DNA from: Litoditis marina
Taxonomy: Eukaryota; Nematoda; Chromadorea; Rhabditida; Rhabditidae
Length of the DNA: 64,000 nt
Direction of reading: 5' to 3'
Assembly (NCBI GenBank): GCA_964036275.1
Contig: OZ038433.1
Location: forward strand, 51,291,902-51,355,901
Shown here: one piece after another, positions 1 through 12,500 of the stretch
Numbering within the stretch: position 1 is the stretch's first letter
Layout of the letters: every line of letters starts with the position of its first letter
Position numbers and translations under genes: made by a program
Notes under the pieces: model-generated
The model's database searches: none
The model's input: only the letters and a program-made list of their open reading frames with translations
Told to the model about the DNA's origin: nothing

Positions 1-1747
1 GGAATCTGGAAACGCAAGAACATTTTTCAATCACTTGGGTAGATACATGAAACCTCCAGAAATCATTCCCCCTCTGCGCTCAGATGATGGCAAAGTTGCT
101 TTCTCTGATCTGGAGAAATGCAATCTATTTGCAAATCAATTCTCATCTGTGTATGAGATGGACACTACCAGTACTTCTGACTTGGACCGATTTGAAATGC
201 CAGTTTTTGACACTAAAATTTTTGATGTTTTATTTGAACCGCACACTGTTTACAAATACCTCAAACAACAACCATCCAAAACCACATTTTCTGCAGACTT
301 TCTCAATCAGCTTGTTTTGAAAAAATGCGCACTATCTCTTGCATACCCCCTCTCACTCATATTCACAGAGTCCTATGAAACTGCTGTATTGCCTAGCCAA
401 TGGAAAGTATCCTATGTCACTCCCGTGTACAAAAAGGGGCCAAAATGCACAGCGGATAACTATAGACCTATTTCAATCACTTCAGCCGTATGCAGAGTTA
501 TGGAAAAAATGATAGCTTTTCATATCAGAACTAAATTTAATAACCGTTTTTCACCCAATCAATTTGGATTTATAGGAAAAAGATCCTGCAACCTAGCGTT
601 ATTGAACTCCATTGATTTCTGGAAAAGAGAAATACATAAGAAAAAAACCGTTGATGCTATTTATTTTGACTTCAGAAAAGCATTTGACAAAGTGTCTCAT
701 TCTAAACTTTTATTTAAACTCAAATCTTTTGGTCTAGATGACAAAATGGTTCAATGGTTCAACAGTTTTCTCACTGACCGTACATCGTTTGTAAGAATGA
801 ATAATACTCTGTCTCAAAAATCTTTTGCCGTCACTTCTGGAGTTCTTCAAGGAACTGTCACTGGTCCTTTATTGTTCCTAATTTATATAAATGATTTATC
901 AACTACTCTGCACAGTCGCCAAATACAACATTGTTTTTTCGCTGATGATCTAAAAATATATGGTTCTGATCCAAAAGTCATTCAAGACACCATTAACATA
1001 GTACATGATTGGTCTGTGCATTGGCGTCTTCCTCTCGCAGAAAACAAAATCAATGTACTCCATCTTGGCGCAAAAAATGCAAGAGAAAAGTACTACATCA
1101 ATGGAAAAGCAATTGAAGCAAAAGAAGTGATCAGAGATCTTGGAATCATGATTGACGAAAAGTTGAATTTCGAATCTCATATTAATCAACAGGTTGCCAA
1201 AGCTTCAGCGATTTCTACAAAAATAATTCGGTCCTTTTCTTTCTGCACCCCAAATGAGTATATGGCATTGTTCAACACTTATGTTTCTCCTATACTTCTT
1301 TACTGTTCTGAAGTCTTCAATCCAGCGTTAAACTCTAGGTTATCCTTAGTATTAGAAGGACCACTCAGAAGATTCACGGCTTCAGCGTTTCAAAAATGCC
1401 ATGTTCAGTACGATTCATACACAGATCGCTTGAACCAATTGAATGAGAAACCGTTTTATTTCAGACGTGTTAAAAATGATTTGTTACAGGCTTACAAGAT
1501 AAAGTCGGGCCTATCCCAACTACCCACCGTTCCATGGAAAAACAGTAACCTCCCGAGGGATAGGCATCGACTTGTATTGTGTGATAAAATATGTGATAAC
1601 AATTGGTTTTTTCCGAGAGTTGTAAAATTGTGGAATTCGATAAGTAGAGATATTGGTAGATTGGAAAATATTAATCAGTTTAAGACCTATCTAGACGTTA
1701 TTGATGTAGCTGTTTTATTTGAGAACATTCCATATGCGCTTCAATAG
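1..1747 (+). CDS. Non-LTR (LINE) retrotransposon reverse transcriptase, 5' truncated by window edge
   Basis: The frame is open from the first base, so the true start and any endonuclease domain lie upstream. The visible ~580 residues hold a complete non-LTR reverse transcriptase. The NYRPIS block is near residue 140, the first catalytic Asp is in FDFRKAFDKVSH, SGVLQGTVTGPLLF is the fingers/palm turn, and FADDLKIYG is the catalytic FADD box. A thumb region follows with LYCSEVFNP. The palm is intact with no frameshift, so the copy looks young. No RNase H is seen. The general style fits the CR1/jockey group common in nematodes, but the clade is not resolved. It copies its own RNA into a nicked chromosomal target. 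It would not be a host gene. Confidence 0.9.
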   Translation, partial: ESGNARTFFNHLGRYMKPPEIIPPLRSDDGKVAFSDLEKCNLFANQFSSVYEMDTTSTSDLDRFEMPVFDTKIFDVLFEPHTVYKYLKQQPSKTTFSADFLNQLVLKKCALSLAYPLSLIFTESYETAVLPSQWKVSYVTPVYKKGPKCTADNYRPISITSAVCRVMEKMIAFHIRTKFNNRFSPNQFGFIGKRSCNLALLNSIDFWKREIHKKKTVDAIYFDFRKAFDKVSHSKLLFKLKSFGLDDKMVQWFNSFLTDRTSFVRMNNTLSQKSFAVTSGVLQGTVTGPLLFLIYINDLSTTLHSRQIQHCFFADDLKIYGSDPKVIQDTINIVHDWSVHWRLPLAENKINVLHLGAKNAREKYYINGKAIEAKEVIRDLGIMIDEKLNFESHINQQVAKASAISTKIIRSFSFCTPNEYMALFNTYVSPILLYCSEVFNPALNSRLSLVLEGPLRRFTASAFQKCHVQYDSYTDRLNQLNEKPFYFRRVKNDLLQAYKIKSGLSQLPTVPWKNSNLPRDRHRLVLCDKICDNNWFFPRVVKLWNSISRDIGRLENINQFKTYLDVIDVAVLFENIPYALQ

Positions 1748-1905
1748 ATGATGCGAGAAATCAACTGTTTCTCTAAAAAGCTCCCCTCAATCCGAAGATG
1801 AGAGAGTTATGCTCTCATCCCTTTGGGGACTCAGTTTATTCCTAACATCTTGTAAAACTTCTTGTTCTATGTTTTATATATGCAGGAATAAATAATAATA
1901 TTTCA
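1..1905 (+). mobile_element. Non-LTR retrotransposon 3' half with 3' UTR and A/T-rich tail
   Basis: The reverse transcriptase ORF is followed by a ~140-bp 3' UTR and a short tail of aataaataataat type (1885-1901), typical of non-LTR elements. The tail ends only a few bases before a 3' splice acceptor (ttcag at 1906-1910), so the insertion lies at the very end of a host intron. No target-site duplication can be checked because the left end is outside the window. Confidence 0.8.
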
Positions 1906-1910
1906 TTCAG

Positions 1911-2068
1911 CCTTCTCCAACGTCCTGAAAGACTTGGCCCTCGATTTAGTCGAGAACGGGGTGGGCCACGAGGTTCAGCAGAAGCACAACGCCTACATTC
2001 TATCCCCGAAAAACGACGACATTCAAGAAATGCAGGTGGTTCGGAAAAAGTGCTGCTCGTTTTTGTGA
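1911..2068 (+). CDS. Putative terminal exon of an unrecognised host gene
   Basis: A good acceptor (tttcattcag) opens an exon that is GC-richer than its surroundings. In one frame (two leading bases, then Phe-Ser-Asn) it encodes ~51 residues and stops at 2066-2068. The peptide is mixed and hydrophilic (LKDLALDLVENGVGHEV near the start) and ends KKCCSFL. CSFL has the form of a CaaX box with a basic run before it, which would imply geranylgeranylation and membrane attachment. A second frame is also open to 2079. A donor-like CAG/gtggtt at about 2033 could make this an internal exon instead. I do not recognise the family. The 5' exons lie beyond the retrotransposon, outside the window. Confidence 0.45.
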
Positions 2069-5000
2069 CTTTTCATTAAATTTCTATTTAAAGCATGTAT
2101 CAATGTTATGTAAACACAAGTTGTCGACTTAACCGTCCGCGAAACGCTTGAAGCACATCAGACCCCTTTTTTGTGAACATCCTGGTGTTTAAAACCAAGT
2201 CTGCGTCTCCTTTAAACCTGTTCTATTTATTTGCATTCACTTCCACGTAAACAACGAAGTAGCGCGAAACAGTGGGCAAAGCGAGAGACGCAGGATGGTA
2301 TAAAGTACATGGATATTCTAGCATGGGAAGAATATCCGCAAATTCGAAAAATGAGTAGTACGTGAACTTAAAATTTTCGGTTACGTCGACAATTTGATGT
2401 TTGTTTCAAAAATTGTTTGTTTTTTTTGTTTTTGCCTCATCTAGCCATTCGTATGTGTGATATCAATGGATTTCTTGTCATTTTACTTGATTGTTAATAT
2501 AATACTTGCCTAATCATCAACTTGTAGACCAGTCTTTCAACATGTTTCCACTGAAGCGGGCTAGTTCTTAAATGTGTAGTTTTATAGTTAGACTTTCTCA
2601 CATTCTGTCGTAGTGTCTGTACCTCCAAGTTTTCACGCTTTCTCACTTGTTCTCGTGCAAAAACTGGAGCTGAAAAGCAAGAGACTATAGAGCGTAAACA
2701 ATATTTAGTATTTTCATGTTAATTTTCAAACCTAGATTATTCACTTTGCATTTATTAGGATTTTTTAATTGTGTGTTTTTGTAATTTAATGATTCCAAGT
2801 GACTACCTCACTTTTTGCCACACGGTATACTACTCAGGATTGTTTTCTGTTAGCATTAGCATATTTAGTCTGAACTTTTTCTTCACGTGTCCTCAAATCA
2901 TACTGTAAGTTGAATGTATAGTCACTAAACACATACGAGAGTTCAAAGAAAGTGACTATTCCATTTACTTTGAGTATACTTCTTTCTACGGATAGTCTAG
3001 TTTTTAATCGTGTTTGGGAATTGTTTAGTGTACTACTGACGTGTTTGTGGGTTTCAAGTTGTCACTATCTTACCAGTGTGTATCCCCGAGTTCTTTTGTC
3101 GACGGAGTTGTTATTCACATGAATGTTTCACTATCATTTCAACTCAATCGGAGCAATGAAAATAATTTGTTAAAAGAAAAAGGAGCAAAATATATCAGCG
3201 AGCAGAGTTTTGTAGGACAAGTTCACCGATAGCAAAATCTGAGTTCATTTGTTCGCAACATTGTAATACCACACTTTAAGCGCGGTCCTCTGTTTCACGA
3301 TATCTATTATTATCTCGCGAGGAAAGCAATATTCAGTCACAAGAAACCAAAACATCCTAAGGGAAGAAAACAAATAATGTCGACGTGATACAGGCCAGAC
3401 AATTCCCAAGTAAATCGTTAGTTGTGGTTGTAGAAATTATCGTTTTTGAGCAGATAGTGTGTAGTTCAGAGAGGCGTAGACTGTCAGAGAGTTTACGCCT
3501 TTATCGCTTACTGCTTGCTGTAATAAATGAAAAAATACAGCGTTTTTGCAATCTGAATGGCAAAAAAACGACCTCCACTCTCGTCACGCTGTATTCATAG
3601 TAAATTACTGGTCAGCAACAAAGCATTATAGTCGTCGCCAACGGGAAGGCGGAAGAGTACTGTATATCTCATTTTCCGCTGTGTACGCACGCATATCTTC
3701 GATTCCAAAGCTCGCCGGAGATGTTCTCTAATAGCGCAGTGGTTCGGGCCCTCATACGAATGTTTTTCTAGCAGGTTCGATTCCGGCGAGAGACAGAAAA
3801 TTATAAATTTGGCACCCACTATATGTCTTTCTTGTTGGTTTGTAGCTGGTGAATCAACAATGTATCAATCTCCAGCATCGAACCAGCGGGGTGACAAGAA
3901 TATAAAACTTCAAACTCGGTGAGCACCAAATATCTCATCAGATGATTTCATCTCATTCACAGCTCTACATAGCAAACAGTATGATATCATCAGACTCACG
4001 TAAGTGCGATATATCTCACACATGAACATGGCGATTCCAAACTTCTCAGCAGCCAGAGTCTGGGTGATTCTAGGAATAAACACATCAGATCTGTTCTATG
4101 TTCTACTTTACCCTCCTAGTTGATTTTGAGGAAAATGGTGCCTTTGTAATATACAAAAATGTTTTCCCCTCCCCCTTGTTAGGCATAGATTGATTCCCAT
4201 CAGCCAAAACAAAAAAGTGAGTAGACAACGGAAAGAATGTTTCGGTATTTGAAAGATCACTTCTTTTTCGAAATTCGGAATCTTGTTTGACCGCATATAC
4301 AACTTCCATAGGTAGTGTGTTTCGTAAAGAACAATGCGTTATTGTATCCTTGCGGTGAGTAAACATGAGTCTTATACATGTTCTGAGACAACGGATTCGT
4401 GTAATTTGAAGCTTTCGCTTTCCACACAGCTCCATATTCTCTCCAAGTTTCCAAATTGTATAGACACTTAAATCATCTCAATTAGGAGCTGAGAATATAA
4501 ATACACTATTAAGTGGAAGGCATAAATATTTTTATCGTAAGTACAGCTTTGTAGGTTTCGCGTAATTTGGGTATATTTCCAGTTTCTAGTATGTTCAGTT
4601 TGATTTTTTCAGTTTGCAAGATAACATAAGGTTCTAGAAATAGACAGATTTTCCTATTAAGATTCTTTTTGGTTTTTTCACAAAGCTCATTTTTTCCCTA
4701 ACTAATGTAAAAACTGAACTCGTTATTTTGAAGACTTCTACTTTTTATCAAATCTAATGATTTCATATTCTAAAAACAGCTCGAAATGTTCTTGATTTTC
4801 TATTTGCACCAAATGTATCAGTCATGGCATATATATCCCCTTTTAGCGCCGCGTTGCCTAATTATAACTGACCGGTTAGTGGCTGCGTACCGGACAACCG
4901 CTAATCACCCACTACTGCTTTTTGCGGATAACTAGTACAACAAGTGAGGTCATTTTTATTGATTTATTCACGCTGCTCGGATTTAATGGATGATTTTCAT

Positions 5001-5134
5001 CTGAATGTAGTCTTCTATTTTAGTTTTTCATTATTTCTCTGTTGCTCTCTTTCTCTTTTTCCCGTTTCCCGTTTCCCTTTTTATTTTACTGTTGATCTGA
5101 ATTTCTACAAACGTTCTCAATATTTTTTTTCCAG
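2069..5134. other. Intergenic stretch
   Basis: AT-rich sequence with no exon-like stretch that I can support. It holds one tRNA-core MITE (3627-3823). GAATGTTTC motifs occur at 3121-3129 and 4235-4243. The last ~15 bases are the pyrimidine-rich acceptor before the next gene. Confidence 0.6.
3627..3823 (+). mobile_element. tRNA-core MITE, copy 1
   Basis: Begins ATAGTCGTCGCC and ends GGCACCCACTAT, imperfect terminal inverted repeats of ~12 bp. The 3' half holds a tRNA-like block with an A-box-like TAGCGCAGTGGTT and a B box GGTTCGATTCC. Related copies lie at 9022-9220, 36612-36805 and 61242-61352. Confidence 0.7.
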
Positions 5135-5138
5135 AAAT

Positions 5139-5820
5139 ATGACCGCCAGGCTTCGATTCATTATAATTTCGAGCAGTGTTCTTTGTTTCTTCGTTTTGCA
5201 AGCATCTACAGAGCAGGAGGTGCTAAAAACGCAGGTCAGTATTTCAGTTTTTTAGTGTTTTCTCCACTTCTGAAAACATAATGTATTTTTGACTCCTTTG
5301 AGATTGGACCCAGTTAAGTCTTTTGAACGTCCCATGAAAACAATACATACAATAGTTGGATACCAGCCATATTTCAAGAATGTTGACCAAAAAACAATGA
5401 GAACATACGACGAACAGCATACCTTGCCGGTTTTAAGATTCTATTATCTTCGACCACAGATTGCTCACAGAAAAAGGAGTGGTTACTGCAGTTCTAGTTC
5501 TGAACCGCTGTTTTTGTAGTTTGATCACCCTTCCTATTTCAGATAAAATTCAGAAACTGAGCCGCGCATGCGTATCATCAAACTATATTTAGAGATCAAA
5601 CCACGTAAAATGCAATATTAAAATATATACTTTTCAGTTGATTCCTGATTGTGATGCGGATTTCGCTGAACTGGCCACCGGATTGATTCAGTCGGAGCTG
5701 GACGACGTTCTCAAACTGCAGCAGATTAAGGCTATTCTCTCCTCATGGTGCGATATTTTGATCAATACTGAACTTTCGATCGATAATGGAAGAATTCAAT
5801 CAATGCTAAACCTAGCATAG
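5139..5820 (+). CDS. Small secreted protein, two exons, unrecognised
   Basis: Exon 1 (5139-5234) starts four bases after a ttttttttccag acceptor, as expected for a trans-spliced or 5'-UTR-spliced mRNA. It encodes a clear signal peptide (MTARLRF followed by a hydrophobic run to LQAS). Exon 2 (5638-5820) follows in phase 0. The product is 92 aa. The mature part has two cysteines (in PDCDAD and SSWCD) and an amphipathic helical pattern around LDDVLKLQQIKAIL. AATAAA begins right after the stop, so a compact transcript end is likely. No catalytic motif is visible. The neighbouring larger gene may once have shared this exon. A weak donor inside exon 2 (TCATG/gtgcga, ~5747) would join the exon at 6631 in phase. 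Confidence 0.6.
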
Positions 5821-6586
5821 AAATAAACCTGAATGGGTTGTGTAGAATCAAATGTTACTCTGAGCTATTCCATTTGTCAAACGAGAAGCCGTCTTCATTC
5901 TCAATGGGTGAATGACACATTGGTAACGTGTCAATCAAATTTCGGATGAATGTTTTCATAGAAAACACATTTATACGAATTTTGTGACTTTTTTGGATGT
6001 AAAAAAACTACCGAACTTTTGTTGACACGCCGTTTAAGTTTCCTTGGCAAATGATGAGAACTTTATAATGATATTTCTTGATGATTTCCAAATCGTGTTA
6101 GGGCCGTAACGAAATGAAACACTCTTTGATGTATTTTCGCAATCTCTTCAATAACTGTTTCATGTCTGCTGTGGAAAACATTCATTTGTACTCTCCCTTC
6201 TGCATATGAGTTGACCTTACCTCACTGTTTCACAATCTATACAATTTCTCTCCGGATCTACTCGGGTATTAGTAACATGAATTGTCATCCAATTAAAAAT
6301 TAAAAACACGCTTAAATAATGTATAAAATGTGAGTTTCAAAATACCACAGCTGGGCGTCTGAAAAGGCAGTTTCTACTTAAACTACCGTAATCTTCACTA
6401 AGTGAGGTTGGGAGTACCATTGTAACTTTCTTACCTTTTGTATTCCATTTTCGGGGTATTTAATACATATCTTAGCAAACTTTCTTGTAAGTCTATTGTT
6501 TTGAAGTTAAAACGAAACTGTCTGTGTCTTCAATCAAATCAACCGAGTTTGCGAACATCAAGTCACGTTACGGCATATAATAAGGC
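5821..6586. other. Intergenic gap
   Basis: Begins with the AATAAA polyadenylation signal of the small secreted gene. The rest is AT-rich with no supportable exon. Two exact CTGTTTCA words occur (near 6166 and 6226), matching the C. elegans Ruby core. Confidence 0.5.
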
Positions 6587-9500
6587 ATGTTTCCTCACGT
6601 TTTCCTCGACTATGTATTCCCGTTTTTCAGCAACAAGGCAATGATTCAAAAACAAACGGAAATCTCTCTGTTTCTTCTGAGAAAAGGGGCGGTGCCTACC
6701 CAAATGATGGAAAATGTGCGCGATTTGTGGGAGAAAATGAGAGAGGAAAAGGACAAAAGTTGGAACGAAATGCGAGGAAAAACACCGACTCGGCTGAAAC
6801 CGGTAGGCTTTTACATGTATTTCTATCTAAAACATAAGAAAAATCAATCACCACTAAAATCAATAAATGGATTGCATTGCTTTCCTGATCATTTGTGAAT
6901 TCTGAAGTTGGTTGCTTTCCGCTTACGACGCTCTTTTAATAGAGTCCTAACGATGTCTCTTCCCAGATTTCTGTGGTGAAATGTTTCATGCCCACCATAA
7001 TAATGGTTGAATTCCAACTCAACGATTTTTCCAGTACCGTTACTGATTACAAACAAATTGTTCACAGAGAAACATTTGCAATGCTTCTCTGTCAGATTGT
7101 CAAGTCGATTTCTCAGAGAGAAAAAAATTTATTCACAGTGAACAATTGAAAAAAAAAACACTTTGGGGATGTCCCAAGACTTGAGGCTAGTTTATAATAT
7201 GCATTACATGAGAACAATAGAATAGAATAGAATAGAATATAATAATTTATTGAAATCGTAAATGAGTTCAAAAGTGTGAATACAAGATGAATGCCATGAA
7301 CTAGCAGTGAAGAGTTGAACGTGTGAAGAGCAGTTCGAAATGAATAATACCCAACTTCTTGAATATTTTTAGTTTTGACATGTTTGATTGAAGCACTTCC
7401 AGTATGTATTCTCCAGTATTCTCCATGTATTCTCCAGTATTCTCGTTAAGACGCAACATGATTTCAAACAGCAAATAAGAGAGGAAATAATAAAATATAC
7501 AAAATACATATTTCATGCTCTGGACGAGATTGGGTCTATATACCGTAACAACTCGCTGAGTGGCAACGAGAAGGTGATTTGGGCCTCGCAACAACTTCTG
7601 AGTTTTCCGGAAGAAGATCAAAGATCACTACAGAAGATACTCAGTCAAGAACGAACGATAAGTCGTGGCGCCAGGGTGGGTTGGATTTACAAACATTCAT
7701 CTCGTCTATGGTGCACGAATTCTTGTCGTTATTTCAAAATTTCGATTGGTGTTTGATTCGAGTCGTAGCAAAGCCAAGCAAGTTTTGAGCTTAACAAGAA
7801 AGTGCTTGCCACACAGTTGTCAACTTCATATGTTAAGGTGGGGTATGCGTAGGTGACTACAAGGTCATTCGAAAAAAAAATCACATAATTTTCCTAGCGT
7901 ATCTGAACCATGCATTTTGATCATTGCAATGAACCGACACCAAAAAGGTGAAGGCATTCGAATGCAGGATGACCATCAAATTAATATGTTGACCTCCATG
8001 TAACTATCCACAAGCACAAAGTAGTTTCTCAATTGTTAAGTTGAATGTTTCAGCCTGTCGATAAAGGACTTCAAATCAAACCACTTCCTGTGCTGAACGG
8101 AACACCGATTGAGGCGATTACGAAAACTACAAAAACTTCAACCGAGAAAGCTGAAGTGGTAAACTCAGTTTATTCGAACGCGCATCCGTGAATTAAAACG
8201 GCAGTACTCATCAAGAGAAGTGAAAAAAGCGTAAAATCAAATAAACCTGAAACTTTCGACCTATTCAAACCGATTTTAAAAATTACTGTTACGTGGACTC
8301 AACCGTCTCGGGATTGTCAATCCGCTGAGCTCATTTAGAAATACGGTATACTGCGTGTGTTTATCATGAATTTTTATTGTACTTCGAACGATATGTATCA
8401 ATAAAAAATATCGTCGGATTTTTTCGGATTGATGTAGGTCTCTCACAGTATAGAAGGATAAAACATGCATATTTGCTGCAGAATTACAATGCAGATTGTG
8501 ATTAACAACATTATCTAGAGAGTTGACACTCTGAAATTCTTTGTAACTTGTACTACTGCTCACTAATAATCACTTTTCCAGTGGTGCAACCTCTACTACA
8601 AGCGCACTTCGATGTTCTACACGTAATATAAATACTGAACAGAATTGACGATAATAATATTTTGTCAGCGGACGTAAGACTGATAAAGTCTTATTCAGGT
8701 AGATCAATCAAGGACGTCGTTCGGAATAAAGGAAGAATCTTTTTCCGATCACGTGCTGCCGACAAGACCAGAACCACGTATGGTGGGGAACACGAGAGGT
8801 GAGCTTAGACTTTGAAAACAGTGGCCAATTCCACAGGGAACCCGGTATTTCGTTAACCCTATCAGTATGTATCAGGTATCGGGTACGGTAAACGGGTTAC
8901 CTGATTAACCCTTTCGTTAGTCTATTTGTAACCCTCTTCCACAATGCATTTTGGGTGAAATTTGAAGTTAACAAGTGGTTAACAAAAGGGTTCACCAAGT
9001 AACCCGGTTAGTGGTTAACTACTATAGTCGTCGCCAAGGGGAAGTTGGAAGAGTACTGTATATCTAACTTTGCGCTGTGTACGCACACATGTATTCGGTG
9101 CCAAAGCTTCCTGAATTTGTGCACTTATAGCGCAGCGGTTAGCGCCTTGCTACGAATGTTTCGCTCGCAGGCTCGAATCCAGTGGGAGACAGAAATTTAT
9201 ATATTTGGCACCTACTATAGGGTTAACGAAATACCGGGTTAAATAAAGAATTCGCCGAAAATAGTGGCCAGTAGAAATAATAGTAATATTTATGATGAAC
9301 GATTTATTGCACAAGCAGCACACAAAAAGACTATGTTTGACGACATCTATTTCAGTCGTGTGTTACTTTATTCATAGAATTACACACAATTCACATAATC
9401 AACCATTGAAGGGTTTTTCCTAGAGTGGGGAGAGATGTTGATTGGTTTTAAAATTTTCGAGTTGGGCCTCAAGAATCGTAGTAACTGAACTTTTGGGAAA

Positions 9501-12500
9501 TTGTACTTTCTCAGATACTTAGGGTTCCACCGGTTTTCTCGCGGCTAAGTTGAGCTCAGTTTGCAATAGTGAGCTTTCGAAGATTTTTCCATATTCACTG
9601 TAGAACATTTACTTCGAATAAAAAACAAATATTTGTTGCTCTTGGGCATTTACCAGCAACGTTAAGATAATATTGTTATAAAATATTCGAATAAAAAACA
9701 AGTTTTACTTACAGTGTCATCGCCGAATGGTAGGTCTCCCCAACTTCCCCAACCATCAAATAGGCTCGGTGAAACAGTTGGATACCGGCCGTCTGAACAG
9801 ATGTCTTCCAACTTGAAGTTAAAGGTGAATCAACTAGTTCCACTTGTTAGCAATTTTATTTATTTCATTTTATGGAAAAGGTGATGGAAAATGATCAAAT
9901 CAAATTGTAGAAAAAGGGTCCCACAAATTTCGAAGCTGCCGGACTCTGATAACTGTCATTTTTGCGTAAATAGTGAATAGTTCATTGGAACGACTTCAAA
10001 ACTCGAATACAGAAAAGACAGCAAAAAGAAACCAGAGCGAAATGTCTGAATGGAGAGCGATTAGAAACAATGTTTTCTCTACGATAAAGCTGTATGAGTT
10101 GACGACGTGAATCTATAACAGAGTGAAATCAAGTTTTCACATGAAGTGCAAGAGAAAATAGATTGTTTGATCACAATACCCATTCTAGCATACAGAAAAC
10201 ACTTTAAGTTGCAGTAGTTCAGACGTATTTCTTTCTTCCTTCTACTCACTACTCGTGGTACTTTTTGTGTACACTTTTTTTGTTCGAAGGTTGAATAAAT
10301 TTTCGAATAAGATAATTTCATTTTAATTTCAGGACAGTCAACCTTCGCAGTCCACTTTTCATTCCGGGAACTTTGGCGAACCCGTACCGGCCACCGTTTT
10401 GAGCCATGGGAAGCCAAGAACGGTCGGAGGACTGAAACATTCAACTGAAGTGAGTACAAACAACATAGATTCAACTGCTTCTCGAATCAATGATAAAATA
10501 ACTTGATGCGATTTTATTGAACAGCTCAATTCGTCATAATACATAGTAAATGTGATCGAGTCAGAAACGTGTGTAACCTTCACCACGTAATTAAGAAAAT
10601 AATCTGAGATTTGGTGGTGATCTAAGTTTAGTCGATGTCGCCATTGGTGGTAAAAATGTGTAATGTAGTTCAAAGTAGATGGGCAAACTATTTGAGATCG
10701 ACAACGAAGTAAGGCCAGCGTTATGTTTTTACGTCCAATCCACTTCTACCAAATATTTAGTTCACACCATTCCTACTGAGACTCCTACAGTAACCTTACA
10801 AACTTTCCGCAGGCTGTTGTTAATATGAAAATGATGTTCATAGAAAATGCTCTCGTATATTTACTCTTACTGAGAAGAAGAATGAGGTACGGAACTCCTC
10901 AACTTCTCAGATCAAATGTGAAGGAGCAAAATGGCTTAGAAGTTTTGAAATCCTACGGTAGGAGTCTCAGTAGGAATGGAGAAGACTATACCAGCAATTA
11001 CAGACCAGAAATAAGAGCAACACTGAGTGTTGACCGAAACATAATTTACCGAAACCGGACTATGCAAAAAATGAACTATTTCTTTTCCTAGGAAATATCT
11101 TTATCTGAGATGGAGGACTCGGATTTGTTGAAGACACGGAGTTCGATTTGGGCGGAGGCGGCCAAGTTACTTGACAAAACTACAAATCTCCCAAATCAAA
11201 TACGGCGACTCATTCAACAAAGTTCAATGAGGAACGGAGTTCTCACAGGAAACCCCGTGCAGAATGGAATGCAAACGTGGGTTCTCCGAAAAATGCAAAA
11301 TTTAAGTAGAAAACAAAAAGCACGGACGTAATTCTGCTACATACCATAAAATCACGTTTCCATTATTGTGCAAAAAAAAGAACAGGAAAAGTAAGTGGTT
11401 CAGGTACTAACGTGTTACCTACAAGTGCACTCTAATGTCAACAGAACTTTCGAGGTAGGAACGAGGTTCGAGGTTTAACAGATCTCATCGACGTATAAAA
11501 CAAGTCGTATGTTTTGTTCTCCACTTATATTATTGTGTATGTTTTCCAATAATTAACCAGGATCACACTACTACACCACACTATGTACCATATATATAAA
11601 TCTAATGAAACATCTGGTTGCGCAAACGGCCATTCCCAACTGGTTTTCCTAAAATTTAGAGCCCTAACAAAGTTGGGTTGTAATTTTATCTGGAATCACG
11701 TCCCAATTTCCAGATTACGCAATACATCCGGTTGAAACGCAGAATAGTCTAGGCTAGAAGAGATCATGTTATTCACATATACAGGTGTTCAATTCATCTC
11801 GTTAAGAGAAACTGCTAGTATAGAATACCCTACACAAAGAATAGTTGGTTTCACTTTTTGGTTCGTTTGTTGCAGTTCCAGTGGCCGTATTCACTAAGCT
11901 CAAATAGCCGGGTAAGCTATTTGAGCAAAATTTCGATGACTGAATTCTAAATCAGGGTACGATTATTTTATCCTATTTTTTGGTGATTAGGCGCAGTTTT
12001 GCTAGTTTTACATATAAGAAAAATGAATATCAAAACAAGTGAGTGAGTAGTTTGTAGTGAACTATTTGAGTTTTGCTCGAATAGCTTACCCGGCTATTTG
12101 AGTGAATACGACCACAGGTAATGATCGGCTTTTGGGATTCTTCGCCAGATACATATCTTCTTGATTCGTGAAAATAATTTCATTTATCATTCTAAGGTAT
12201 TTGTTTTCAGTTTCGCAACTTCGAATACATTCCCCCTTCCCGAAGAAGCGTACAAAAAACAGAATGGTCAGTTTCTTCGAATATTTACGGATGACCTTAG
12301 ATCGAAAGTTGTACACTTTAGCTGTATTTGCACTCTGCACCTGAACTATGTGGTCAAACTATGAGAAAGATTTTAGTCAAATATTTTTCGACTCTGATCC
12401 AAGACTATTCTTTCGTTCTCAAGAACTGACAAGAACTGCAGGTGGCGTAGCAGTTCTTCCAATCCGGTAAATAATTTTTACTCTAGGGACCTCATAAATA

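Noticed and set aside
3730..3805. Functional tRNA gene in the tRNA-core MITE
   Set aside because: A and B boxes are present, but the acceptor stem pairs only partly, the anticodon arm does not fold well, and the block is part of a repeated element.
10825..11091. 88-codon plus-strand frame before exon 11092
   Set aside because: Lies in the intron between exons 10333-10449 and 11092; it runs into the ctttttcctag-type acceptor and has no coding bias.
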